14,151 bases of DNA from JALZHR01 sp036389695. GTDB taxonomy: Bacteria > Acidobacteriota > Blastocatellia > Pyrinomonadales > Pyrinomonadaceae. The stretch lies in contig DASVWG010000370.1 of NCBI GenBank assembly GCA_036389695.1, positions 1 to 14,151 of the forward strand, in the 5' to 3' direction. Shown one piece after another: positions 1 to 6,618 of the stretch (positions within the stretch are counted from its first letter, which is position 1; the number at the start of each line of letters is the position of its first letter). The translations under genes were made by a program, and so were the position numbers. The notes beneath the pieces are model-generated. The model made no database searches. It had not been told where the DNA came from and saw nothing but the letters and a program-made list of their open reading frames with translations.

Positions 1-24
1 TTGCTCACGCGCGGCCTTCTGCCT

Positions 25-546
25 TTACGTGTCGTATTGTAATAATGAGCTGACGTTGTAGCCGTTGAATTTGGCGCGACCGTTCAGGAAATTCAGCTCG
101 ACGACGAAGGACAGACCGACGATTTTGCCGCCCAAGCCTTCGACCAAATCGACGACGGCTTTTGCCGTGCCGCCGGTGGCGAGCAAGTCGTCGACAATCA
201 GGACGCGATGTCCTTCGCCGACGGCGTCTTTGTGCATTTCGAGCGTGTCCTGACCGTATTCCAAATCATACGAAACCGAAACTTTTTCGGCGGGCAGCTT
301 TTTCGGTTTGCGGACGGGCACGAAACCCGCGTTCAAGTGATAGGCGAGCGGCGCGGCAAAGATAAAACCGCGCGATTCGACGCCGATGACCGTGTCGATT
401 TGCTGCCCGCGAAAGCCTTCAGCCAGCGCATCAATCGTCTGCCGTAAACCGTCGGCGTCTTTTAAAAGCGTCGTAATGTCGTAAAAATTAATGCCTTCTT
501 TCGGAAAATCCGGCACTTCGCGGATAAGCTGTTTTAAATGTTCCAT
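25..546 (-). CDS. apt: adenine phosphoribosyltransferase
   Basis: 173 aa, the usual size for this cytoplasmic purine-salvage enzyme, which makes AMP and pyrophosphate from adenine and PRPP. The PRPP-binding signature VLIVDDLLATGGTA lies at residues 115-128. The N-terminal PDFPKEGINFYDIT segment (12-25) and the ESRGF segment (57-61) are both typical of Apt. ATG start. The nearest Shine-Dalgarno-like sequence on the minus strand is GAAGGAC, ten bases upstream, and it belongs to the inverted repeat filling the spacer to acylphosphatase. Last gene of a same-strand row (dinB-like, HemQ-like, acylphosphatase, apt), possibly cotranscribed. Nothing is missing from the sequence. Identification is firm. 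Confidence 0.96.
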   Translation of the reverse strand: MEHLKQLIREVPDFPKEGINFYDITTLLKDADGLRQTIDALAEGFRGQQIDTVIGVESRGFIFAAPLAYHLNAGFVPVRKPKKLPAEKVSVSYDLEYGQDTLEMHKDAVGEGHRVLIVDDLLATGGTAKAVVDLVEGLGGKIVGLSFVVELNFLNGRAKFNGYNVSSLLQYDT

Positions 547-556
547 TTTCTTTTTC

Positions 557-656
557 GTCCTTCGTCATTAGTCCTTTGTCCTTCGCCGGTTGAATGAAAA
601 TTCAAGTTCTCAATTTAACTTCAACGGCAAAGGACGAAGGACTAATGACGAAGGAC
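557..656. repeat. 100-nt heptad hairpin repeat, copy A
   Basis: Inverted repeat filling the apt-acylphosphatase spacer. The left arm (557-594) holds four heptads, GTCCTTC GTCATTA GTCCTTT GTCCTTC, then GCCGGTTGAA. The right arm (620-656) is its reverse complement apart from T/C changes that leave G-U pairs and one bulged G. The loop (595-619) is AT-rich and begins TGAAAATTCAAGTTCTC. The element starts ten bases upstream of the apt start and ends six bases short of the acylphosphatase stop. It is homologous in arms and loop to the copies at 1820-1919 and 8052-8151. Confidence 0.9.
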
Positions 657-662
657 AATTAT

Positions 663-938
663 TTACCTTTCGATTCTAAATGATGAATAAAGCCTGCTCG
701 GTTCCAGGACCAATTCTTCGATGTGTTCGACTTTGGAAAATGTCGGACCGGCTAATAAATCGTTTTTAAAGCCTTCGACGGCGTCGGCTTTGCCTTCGGC
801 TAAAGCTTCGACGCGCCCGTCTTCCAGATTGCGGATATAGCCTAAAACCTGATGCCGCGCGGCGGCGCGCTGCGCGAAAAACCTGTAACCGACGCCCTGC
901 ACCGAACCGCTGATGAAGAATTTTCTTGCTACGAACAT
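663..938 (-). CDS. acyP: acylphosphatase
   Basis: 91 aa, the standard length for acylphosphatase, a small cytoplasmic enzyme hydrolysing carboxyl-phosphate bonds. The signature SGSVQGVGYRFF (10-21) supplies the phosphate-binding loop with catalytic Arg19. GYIRNLEDGRVE (33-44) supplies catalytic Asn37. Both catalytic residues are therefore present, and the fold spans the full length. ATG start preceded on the minus strand by AAAGGT about eight bases upstream, which lies inside the TTTGACC-type repeat of the upstream spacer. It sits between the HemQ-like gene and apt on the same strand; the spacers on both sides are repeat-filled. No regulatory signal of its own was seen. Confidence 0.95.
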   Translation of the reverse strand: MFVARKFFISGSVQGVGYRFFAQRAAARHQVLGYIRNLEDGRVEALAEGKADAVEGFKNDLLAGPTFSKVEHIEELVLEPSRLYSSFRIER

Positions 939-941
939 TAA

Positions 942-1034
942 TTTTGACCTTTGACCTTAGAACTTTGACCTTTGAAAATTGTCTCTAATCAAAGAGCAAA
1001 AATCAAAGGTCAAAAATCAAAGGTCAAAAATCAA
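942..1034. repeat. divergent heptad inverted repeat (TTTGACC type), copy D
   Basis: The acylphosphatase/HemQ-like spacer is built of TTTGACC-type heptads. The left part reads TTTTGACC TTTGACC TTAGAAC TTTGACC. The right part, about 998-1034, carries the reverse complement as AATCAAAGGTCAAA, which occurs twice in tandem. The short middle (TTGTCTCTAATCAAAGAGC) can itself fold. The architecture matches the 100-nt GTCCTTT repeats (heptad arms, same kind of spacer), but the heptad differs and the conserved loop is absent. It is a related or analogous element rather than a true copy. Confidence 0.75.
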
Positions 1035-1038
1035 TTTA

Positions 1039-1809
1039 TTAACCTAAAGCGTCGAGGCATTCGGTCAGGCTGCGCTGGCGGCAGGTGTAAATCGGAGCGC
1101 CGCGCATAATGAAGCGGCTCGCCTGCGTCTGGCGCAGCTCTTCGGCTAAAGTCAGAAAATCTTTCGGCTCGTCCGTCTCAAACGAGATGATAAATTCCTG
1201 CTCGCTGAAGCCGAAGGCGTGCGTTAAGTGAATTTTTATGTTCTGGAATTTTTTGCCGACCATAAAATTTTCTTCAATCATCGTCTCGCGCTCTTCGTCC
1301 GGCTTGGCGTACCAATCGCGATGCTTCGCGCACGGGTAGACGAAATGATATTTTTTCTCGCCCGCTTTGATGTGATAGCGGTCTTCGCAGCCGCCGTTTT
1401 CCGTCGGCGGAATAAACATCATTTTTTTGGTGACGGAAAGATAATTGTCGCTGGTTTCCAGAAAGCTGCCGAAATTTGTCCGGTAAAGCTTCGCCGTCAT
1501 CTCCTGCAGCAAATCGAGCGAATCGCCGATGCGCCAGAACATCAAATCGGCTTTCGAATCAAAACCGACGAGCGAATAGCTGAACAATAAAAATTCGCGG
1601 CTGAAATCGTGAAAAACGTTTTCAAATTCCTGCTTGTAGAGAGTTTTCGTTTCCGCCGGCTGCTTGCGCCAATCAGGGCTGACGCGAAAAAATATAAAAT
1701 TGACAAACTGTTTTTCGATAAGCGGAAACTGTTGAGGCTCACGGTTGTCCGAGACAAGCCGCAGGGGCTTATTGTCAGGCGTGTCTTTTTCCAATTCGAC
1801 TAATTCCAT
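1039..1809 (-). CDS. chlorite dismutase family protein, HemQ/ChdC-like (coproheme decarboxylase candidate)
   Basis: 256 aa. The C-terminal half matches the chlorite-dismutase-like haem family. FVYPCAKHRDWY (156-167) corresponds to the YP..K...WY segment holding the HemQ tyrosine (Tyr158 here). IKIHLTHAFGFSEQEFIISFETDE (191-214) is the strand expected to hold the proximal haem histidine, His197 being the best candidate. SRFIMRGAP (231-239) is the usual family ending. HemQ/ChdC decarboxylates coproheme to protohaem in the coproporphyrin-dependent haem pathway. The first 30 residues are polar and not conserved. True chlorite dismutase activity cannot be excluded, but nothing nearby suggests (per)chlorate respiration. 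ATG start, with GAGGGAC ten bases upstream inside the flanking 100-nt repeat. No other haem gene is in the window. Confidence 0.85.
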   Translation of the reverse strand: MELVELEKDTPDNKPLRLVSDNREPQQFPLIEKQFVNFIFFRVSPDWRKQPAETKTLYKQEFENVFHDFSREFLLFSYSLVGFDSKADLMFWRIGDSLDLLQEMTAKLYRTNFGSFLETSDNYLSVTKKMMFIPPTENGGCEDRYHIKAGEKKYHFVYPCAKHRDWYAKPDEERETMIEENFMVGKKFQNIKIHLTHAFGFSEQEFIISFETDEPKDFLTLAEELRQTQASRFIMRGAPIYTCRQRSLTECLDALG

Positions 1810-1819
1810 AATTTTTTTA

Positions 1820-1919
1820 GTCCCTCGTCCTTAGTCCTTTGTCCTTTGCTGCTTGAATGAAAGTTACATTCTCGAATTTATTCCAACTAACAAAGGACGA
1901 AGGACAAAGGACTAAGGAC
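1820..1919. repeat. 100-nt heptad hairpin repeat, copy B
   Basis: Same element as copy A and exactly the same length. The left arm (1820-1857) is GTCCCTC GTCCTTA GTCCTTT GTCCTTT then GCTGCTTGAA. The right arm (1881-1919), read on the minus strand, is GTCCTTA GTCCTTT GTCCTTC GTCCTTT then a TTGGAA-ending tail. The loop (1858-1880, TGAAAGTTACATTCTCGAAT...) aligns with the loop of copy A. It begins ten bases upstream of the HemQ-like start codon and ends three bases before the DinB-like stop, so it occupies the whole spacer. Confidence 0.88.
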
Positions 1920-1922
1920 AAA

Positions 1923-2420
1923 CTAAAATATTTGCTCGTCCGCCGTCGGACCGTAGACGGACGGCAGCGCCACGTCGTTCAGGCGCAGATAAACCGAAAG
2001 CTGTCCGCGATGATGAATCAGGTGATTTAAAACCATCGAGCGCACGACCATCGCTTTCGGCATTTCCATAATGATTTTCTCGCCGTTTCTGAGTTGCCAG
2101 CTGCGCATCAAATCCGCGTCCGAAGCGTTTTGCAAAAGCTCGATTGAATCGGTGACGGCTTTATCGAAGGCTTCGACCAGTTCCGGCGCGCCGCCGAGCG
2201 TTGACGGCTGATAATCTGATTTGGCAAAGTCCAGTTCGTCCTGCGTGGTAATCGCCCGCGTCCATTGCGGAATTTCCGCGACGTGCGTGGCGAGCCGTCC
2301 CAGAGTCATCGATTTATCATGCGGTTGCCACTCGAACCGGTCGGGAACTCTCTCGAGCATTTTCCGCGTCGATTGCGACTCGTATTGAAGCTCCTGCGCT
2401 AAAATCTGCCCTAAATTCAT
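1923..2420 (-). CDS. DinB family protein (putative metal-dependent four-helix protein)
   Basis: 165 aa, the normal size for the DinB/YfiT superfamily, whose members are four-helix bundles with a three-histidine metal site. Some are bacillithiol- or mycothiol-linked transferases; many have no known function. The probable triad is His46 (GRLATHVAEIP) plus His133 and His137 (LNHLIHHRGQLSVYLR). The LPSVYGPTADE ending (152-162) is typical of the family. ATG start with GGAG five bases upstream. First gene of the minus-strand row, with an AT-rich upstream gap that probably holds its promoter. The substrate cannot be read from the sequence. The name comes from the damage-inducible Bacillus relative and does not imply DNA polymerase IV. 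Confidence 0.9.
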   Translation of the reverse strand: MNLGQILAQELQYESQSTRKMLERVPDRFEWQPHDKSMTLGRLATHVAEIPQWTRAITTQDELDFAKSDYQPSTLGGAPELVEAFDKAVTDSIELLQNASDADLMRSWQLRNGEKIIMEMPKAMVVRSMVLNHLIHHRGQLSVYLRLNDVALPSVYGPTADEQIF

Positions 2421-2668
2421 ATTTTCTCCGTGACTAAATTTTTTGAAGTTGAGAGAGAAATTTAACCCGCTTATTGTGCCAATTTTTCAGCGCAATGTCC
2501 AAAGCGGAAAGAGCCTTATTCCGGCAGAGAATTTTCCGCCGGATTTCGCGGTGAATTTTAACGGCTGATTTATTCCTTAAAGCCCGCGCAAAAAGCTTTG
2601 GCAGAGAGCGGAAATTTATTGTATAAGTGTTGCGCAATTTGTTTTTAATAAAAAATGAGGTTCACCAA
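2421..2668. other. AT-rich intergenic region with divergent promoters
   Basis: Gap between the DinB-family start and the small plus-strand gene. It holds the plus-strand promoter annotated at 2598-2627. On the minus strand TTAAAA, 17 bases, then TATACA overlaps the same area, a weak candidate for the DinB-family transcript. A lysine/arginine-rich TTG-start minus-strand reading frame (2434-2637) runs through it but has no support as a gene. No repeat, tRNA or hairpin was recognised. Confidence 0.5.
2598..2627 (+). promoter_or_regulatory. sigma70-type promoter for the small gene
   Basis: The -35 box TTGGCA (2598-2603, five of six to TTGACA) and the -10 box TATAAG (2622-2627, five of six to TATAAT) are separated by 18 bases. 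The predicted transcription start, about 2634, leaves a leader of roughly 35 bases with GAGG (2657-2660) eight bases before the ATG at 2669. This is a pattern match without experimental support, but the correct order and spacing of promoter, leader and ribosome site strengthen it. Confidence 0.5.
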
Positions 2669-2871
2669 ATGAGCAAAAAAAGTCCACGACAAAAACTTCA
2701 AAAACTTCTACGAAAACGGCGACCGTCGACCAAATCAAGTCGCTGCCGGGCTTGAGCGGTTCTGTAGGAACGCAGTTTGCCGGTTACGCTTTCATATACG
2801 GACCATTTAACCAGCCGCCCGCCAGCGGCGATATTGATTTAATTATGAACAAGCTGTCGGGCGGCAGTTGA
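2669..2871 (+). pseudogene. frame-shifted small gene (67-aa product if A7 tract is shifted by one)
   Basis: ATG at 2669 preceded by GAGG eight bases upstream and by a good promoter match. As written the frame closes after 28 codons. Shifting by -1 (or adding one A) in the A7 tract at 2675-2681 opens a frame to TGA at 2869-2871. It encodes about 67 residues: a Lys/Thr/Ser-rich head (MSKKKSTTKTSKTSTKT), then TATVDQIKSLPGLSGSVG, GTQFAGYAFIYGPFNQPP and a DIDLIMNKLSGGS tail. The shifted frame has no start codon of its own after its upstream stop at 2656. Options are a sequencing or assembly indel, transcriptional slippage on A7, programmed -1 frameshifting, or real decay. I do not recognise the family. 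It is convergent with the SIR2-STAND region, stop codons 47 bases apart. Confidence 0.5.
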
Positions 2872-2918
2872 TTCGGATAAGCCTGAATGATACCGGGTTT
2901 TGATTTGACGGTTATTAT

Positions 2919-3749
2919 TTAGCGATTATCAGGTTGATTTTTATCCAGTTCTTCCGCAAGGCTGCGCATTCGTTTTTTAATGTCCGACCAATATTCGTCG
3001 TCTCCGAAATCGAAGGCTTTACTTGAATAATCCATCCAATTTTCAGCGTATTTCACCGCCTCGGAATCCGCTATCAGCCGGTGTAAAAGGGGCAGATATT
3101 TTTCCTGCAAACCTATTCCATCATCCAGATAATTTTGAGCTATTTCCGCGAGCAGCGCGCCGATGGCTCTTTTTTCCTGTCGATTGATAATCCGCAACAG
3201 AAAACCTTCGATTTTTTCGCTCGACTCTTCGTTGAAATCTTCCTCGGTTGTCTGCCCGACAGAAGCGGCAACCCACCAATCGGGCGGATTATCTATCAGA
3301 TTGTCAACAATCTTTCGCGATTTTTTGGAAAGCCGGTCATACCTGTTTAGAAGCGCGGGCAATACTTCATATTGAACTATTCCGGGAGCGGTCAAAAGCT
3401 TTATCAACACATTGTCAGATACTGCATCAAATTCCCGTCTATTAAGACTTATGTAATCGAGCAGTGCTTTTACATTGTCCGGCGAATATAATGCCTCCAA
3501 ATAAACGTCTCTATATTTTTTGGGAATTTGGTTATAATTTTCCAGAATATTTATTGCAATAGCGCGTCGTATGTCCGACACGGACGAATTTGCCAACTCG
3601 CGCAAAGATTCCGGCGATATTTTTCCCCAGTGCCTAACGGACATTCTAAAAAGTTGCAATAAAACATCTTCTTCTAAAGAAAGATTGAATGTTTGCTGCA
3701 ATTTTATCAACTCCTTTATGAGCGGAGAGCGGTCTTTTAAATGCGCCAC
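2919..3749 (-). CDS. helical-repeat protein; probably the detached C-terminus of the SIR2-STAND protein
   Basis: 276 aa from the first canonical start, GTG at 3749, which has only a weak ribosome site. Coding-like sequence in the same frame continues 68 codons further upstream, to 3953, with no ATG, GTG or TTG start. It meets the stop codon of the SIR2-STAND gene there. The sequence is almost wholly alpha-helical with HEAT/ARM-like helix pairs (for example SPESLRELANSSVSDIRRAI and the helices around EVLPALLNRYDRLSKKSRKI). It has no signal peptide, membrane segment or catalytic motif. Codon use is AT-rich like the preceding gene. Most likely it is the C-terminal part of the upstream protein's ligand-sensing superhelix, separated by a one-base frameshift. 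A separate cotranscribed partner with an unusual start is the alternative. Confidence 0.6.
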   Translation of the reverse strand: MAHLKDRSPLIKELIKLQQTFNLSLEEDVLLQLFRMSVRHWGKISPESLRELANSSVSDIRRAIAINILENYNQIPKKYRDVYLEALYSPDNVKALLDYISLNRREFDAVSDNVLIKLLTAPGIVQYEVLPALLNRYDRLSKKSRKIVDNLIDNPPDWWVAASVGQTTEEDFNEESSEKIEGFLLRIINRQEKRAIGALLAEIAQNYLDDGIGLQEKYLPLLHRLIADSEAVKYAENWMDYSSKAFDFGDDEYWSDIKKRMRSLAEELDKNQPDNR

Positions 3750-3953
3750 GTCTTTCAGGTGATTTACTACAAAATATTGGATTTCATGTTCCGCCTCAGG
3801 AGTTTCAAATAAACGAGAACTTAATATGATTTTTCGCTGCTCGCCGGATAATTTATCCCAGACCAGGTTTATTAATCTGATTATACTTATCCGAAATCCC
3901 AGATTCCGAATCTGAATTAACTGGGAAATCTCCGTCGGCGTCAGCTTTACAAA
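3750..3953 (-). other. coding-like extension upstream of the GTG start
   Basis: In the frame of the helical-repeat ORF this stretch is open and protein-like: VKLTPTEISQLIQIRNLGF, then hydrophobic and amphipathic helices through RLINLVWDKLSGEQRKIIL and FETPEAEHEIQYFVVNHLKD. It contains no ATG, GTG or TTG in frame. The only alternatives would be CTG at 3944 or rarer codons. It begins within seven bases of the SIR2-STAND stop (3947-3949), so a -1 shift, or one extra T in the TTT at 3951-3953 (minus-strand sense), would join the two ORFs into about 1197 residues. Confidence 0.65.
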
Positions 3954-6511
3954 TTATTCCCTGTTTCGGGAGCATGCAGTAAACTCCGAATCAAATCATT
4001 TGAAAAGGTAGGAGCACCGGAATACAGTTTTGACAATATTTGCCATCTCTGTAATGTATCTTCCTGTTTAACCGAATCCGGTAAATTCTCAAGCTTAGGG
4101 GTAATAATCAATGTCGCCTTATCTCTAACTTCCCAATCATCGTCAAATAAAAGAGTCAAGCCGGCGATATGCATCACTAAAGGCAATTGTTCAAAATATT
4201 TATCATAAAGCTCCAGGAAGCGGAATTGGTTGAACGAGCTGCCTTTCGAGGTGACTGACTGCACAATGCGGGAGAAATGCGGCAGCGTCGAAAACTCGTC
4301 CGGGTGCTGGAGCATATGCTGGAGGGCGATAAGCTGTTCTTCTACATCTTCGCTTTCGGCGGAGAGAAGCAGAAGCTGATTTAAGTCTCTGTTTATCGTG
4401 CCGTAGCGTTCAATCATTTTAAGCTGAACCAAGTCGATGCTTTTATCCAAATCTCTTAAAACGTCATAGAGATGCGCGCATAAAAGCCGCCACCACTGAG
4501 CGACGGGAAAATCCTGCTTGACGGCATACCAGAAGGCTTCGTGATAGGAAGGATGCACGAAATCGAGCCGGAGCGCTCCGGCGGCGTCTTCCCGTCTTTC
4601 GAGCAGAATCGTTTCGAACTTATCCTTGGCGTTCGGAAAAGACATCGGCGGAATGCCGGGCAGGTGTCCCTCTAAATATAAATAAGCTAAATTTCCTTTA
4701 TATGCCTTTTCAATATCTATCTCCGCCGCCGAAGTATTTGAGAAAAGAATGCCGGAGGCGGAACATATTTCCACCCACATCAGGAATATCTGCTCGTGCG
4801 GCGGCATAAGCCTTATCCAGTCTGCCAGCGCGCTAATCATCTTTCTGCTTTTTTCGACGTGCGCCAGAACCGCGTCCGGCGAGTTTAAGGTCTCGGAAGT
4901 CCGGACAAAAAATTCAATATTATGCGGCGCGGGAAGCAGCGCCGGCAGTTTCTCGTCCAGCTCGGCGACTATCTTCTCGTCATTTATCCACGCCGGCTTA
5001 TAGAAGCGCGTGTAGCGATGCAGAATATCGAGCAGCACCTCGCGGCGATAAGAGGTATGCACGCGCAGAGTTCTCTCCAGCTCTTCGAGATTGTTATCCC
5101 TGCTTTTAGCGACCGCTTCATCGAAGATATTTAGACGAGAGGTCACGACGACCCGTAAATTCTCAAAGTCTCTGGCAAGCTCCAGGAAAGTGTCCAAGCC
5201 ATCGGCAAAGATGTCGGTTCTTCGTTCGAGAGTTTCGCCGAAAGGATCGTCAAAATGGACGATGCGCGGAGAATGATTAATCGGAGTGAATAATTTTAAT
5301 AACAGCTCCTTTAAATTGCGGTCGTGCTGGTGCAGCAGATGAATCAACTGGTCGTGCCTGACGTGGATCGTCTCGTAATCCTTTTGATAATATTCCCACA
5401 GAAGATACATCGCCGTATAGGTTTTTCCCATATGCGGCTCGCCTATAATGAACAGAACGTGGTCGCGTTCCAGTTTATTAATTATATCGTCATACTCGGT
5501 GGGCTTGACGTAGAGCGTATGCAGATTCTTATAACGGCTGCGCGGAATCTTTAATTCGTTTTCGAAGCCAATCTTTTGCAGAAAGCTGTCGATGGTCGTC
5601 CGCGCGCCGCCGCTATCGGCTTCGTTAGACGCATTTTCAATATATCGACGCAATTGTCTGAAAAAGTTGTCAAACTTTGCCTCCTCGCCCTCGATTACGC
5701 TGCCCATATCTCTGACCTTGAGAACATTGTGCATCGGGCTGCCCGGTTCGGGAGGCGACGGATTTACAAAATGTATTTCCTTCCCTTCTTCTTCAAAAAG
5801 CACGTTAATATCGCGGTCCTGCATACTATGCCCGACAATCAGAAGGCTTTGATTAATAATGCGCGCCAGATGAGCTTTGATAGTCTTTTCAAAATTAAAT
5901 ATCTCCTCCGGCGTAAAGGCGTAGCTACGCGTCGATTCCAGAGCGCCGTGCAGCTTGACCAGCTTTATCGGCGCGCGCGTATTTTCAAGCTGATCCTTTA
6001 TCTCCTCAAGAGAATCCCTTCCGTTTACGGCAACAATAAAATGCTCGGGCTGGAGCAGTCCGACCTGACCGAGCGCCTTTTCCGTCAGACTGTCGAGATT
6101 AGTGGATAAAATAATATTGAAATATCCGGCTTTTACTAAATGCGCCAAATCGATATAGCCGTCCGACGGCGTTTTACCGTCCAACAGATGCTTTCTCAGA
6201 ATGGCGTATTTGCTGTCGCCGTCCAGATTTCCCCAAATATCCATAAAACGGCTGATTTTCTTTTTATTGATGTCTTCTTTCAAGAGTTCGCCAAATCTGG
6301 GCGTCAGCGATTTGGCTTCCGCGATTTCCTGCTCCCAAGCCGTGAATTGCGCGGCATCACGCGATTGCAGCACGTCATCGACGAGCTGGAGCATACTCGA
6401 ACAGCCGGAACCAATCGAAGCTCCCGCGCCGATAAATAAAATATACGGCTCTTGTCCGGCTTGTTTACGTGAAACTATATTGCTGGCTAAAGCTTGAATT
6501 GAATCTGACAT
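3947..6511 (-). CDS. SIR2-like/STAND (nSTAND3-type) NTPase, putative Avs5-like anti-phage defence protein
   Basis: 854 aa. Residues 20-290 form a SIR2-like domain: NAD-binding LFIGAGASIGSG (25-36), STNLDSL (136-142), KLHG with the catalytic-type His188 (186-189) and GHSMQDRDI (227-235). Residues 330-470 form a P-loop NTPase: Walker A GEPHMGKT (357-364), Walker B IVHFDDPFG (417-425) and sensor VVVTSR (454-459). The DDPFG signature points to the novel-STAND class 3 group. The rest is helical. Known SIR2-STAND proteins (Avs5/AVAST type V) sense phage proteins and then deplete NAD; that role is inferred here. ATG start without a clear Shine-Dalgarno. A TAGAAT -10 match lies at 6549-6544, and the upstream operon's terminator isolates the gene. 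The C-terminus looks cut by a frameshift (see 3750-3953). Base use is more AT-rich than its neighbours, consistent with horizontal transfer. Confidence 0.85.
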   Translation of the reverse strand: MSDSIQALASNIVSRKQAGQEPYILFIGAGASIGSGCSSMLQLVDDVLQSRDAAQFTAWEQEIAEAKSLTPRFGELLKEDINKKKISRFMDIWGNLDGDSKYAILRKHLLDGKTPSDGYIDLAHLVKAGYFNIILSTNLDSLTEKALGQVGLLQPEHFIVAVNGRDSLEEIKDQLENTRAPIKLVKLHGALESTRSYAFTPEEIFNFEKTIKAHLARIINQSLLIVGHSMQDRDINVLFEEEGKEIHFVNPSPPEPGSPMHNVLKVRDMGSVIEGEEAKFDNFFRQLRRYIENASNEADSGGARTTIDSFLQKIGFENELKIPRSRYKNLHTLYVKPTEYDDIINKLERDHVLFIIGEPHMGKTYTAMYLLWEYYQKDYETIHVRHDQLIHLLHQHDRNLKELLLKLFTPINHSPRIVHFDDPFGETLERRTDIFADGLDTFLELARDFENLRVVVTSRLNIFDEAVAKSRDNNLEELERTLRVHTSYRREVLLDILHRYTRFYKPAWINDEKIVAELDEKLPALLPAPHNIEFFVRTSETLNSPDAVLAHVEKSRKMISALADWIRLMPPHEQIFLMWVEICSASGILFSNTSAAEIDIEKAYKGNLAYLYLEGHLPGIPPMSFPNAKDKFETILLERREDAAGALRLDFVHPSYHEAFWYAVKQDFPVAQWWRLLCAHLYDVLRDLDKSIDLVQLKMIERYGTINRDLNQLLLLSAESEDVEEQLIALQHMLQHPDEFSTLPHFSRIVQSVTSKGSSFNQFRFLELYDKYFEQLPLVMHIAGLTLLFDDDWEVRDKATLIITPKLENLPDSVKQEDTLQRWQILSKLYSGAPTFSNDLIRSLLHAPETGNNL

Positions 6512-6564
6512 AAGGTTTCAGACGAAAGGTAAAAATCGAATTTATTCTAAATCTGTTTGAGAAT

Positions 6565-6593
6565 CGAAAAAGGGCAACCTCGCAGTCGCCCTT
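6565..6593 (-). terminator. rho-independent terminator of the DUF1800-DUF1501 operon
   Basis: On the minus strand a nine-base-pair stem, AAGGGCGAC with GTTGCCCTT (one G-U pair), closes a six-base loop (TGCGAG) and is followed by a T run. It lies 25 bases past the DUF1501 stop and about 54 bases before the SIR2-STAND start, so it should insulate the defence gene from the export operon. A-rich sequence on the other side gives partial symmetry, but no plus-strand gene ends here. Confidence 0.85.
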
Positions 6594-6618
6594 AATTTTC
6601 AAAACTGTTCCCGGTTCG

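Noticed and set aside
1..24. Possible gene or RNA end at the left edge
   Set aside because: Only 24 bases lie beyond the apt stop codon; no feature can be supported.
557..656. CRISPR array or terminator as explanation of the heptad repeats
   Set aside because: Units are 7 nt and inverted rather than 25-40-nt direct repeats with unique spacers, and no T run follows the stem on either strand as a rho-independent terminator would need.
2434..2637. 67-codon minus-strand reading frame upstream of the DinB-family gene
   Set aside because: It uses a TTG start without a ribosome site, is unusually rich in Lys/Arg/Asn with no recognisable motif, and overlaps the predicted promoters. It looks like chance coding in an AT-rich spacer.
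5576..6109. 177-codon plus-strand reading frame antisense to the SIR2 domain
   Set aside because: The opposite strand carries all SIR2 motifs in frame; this frame shows no family signature.
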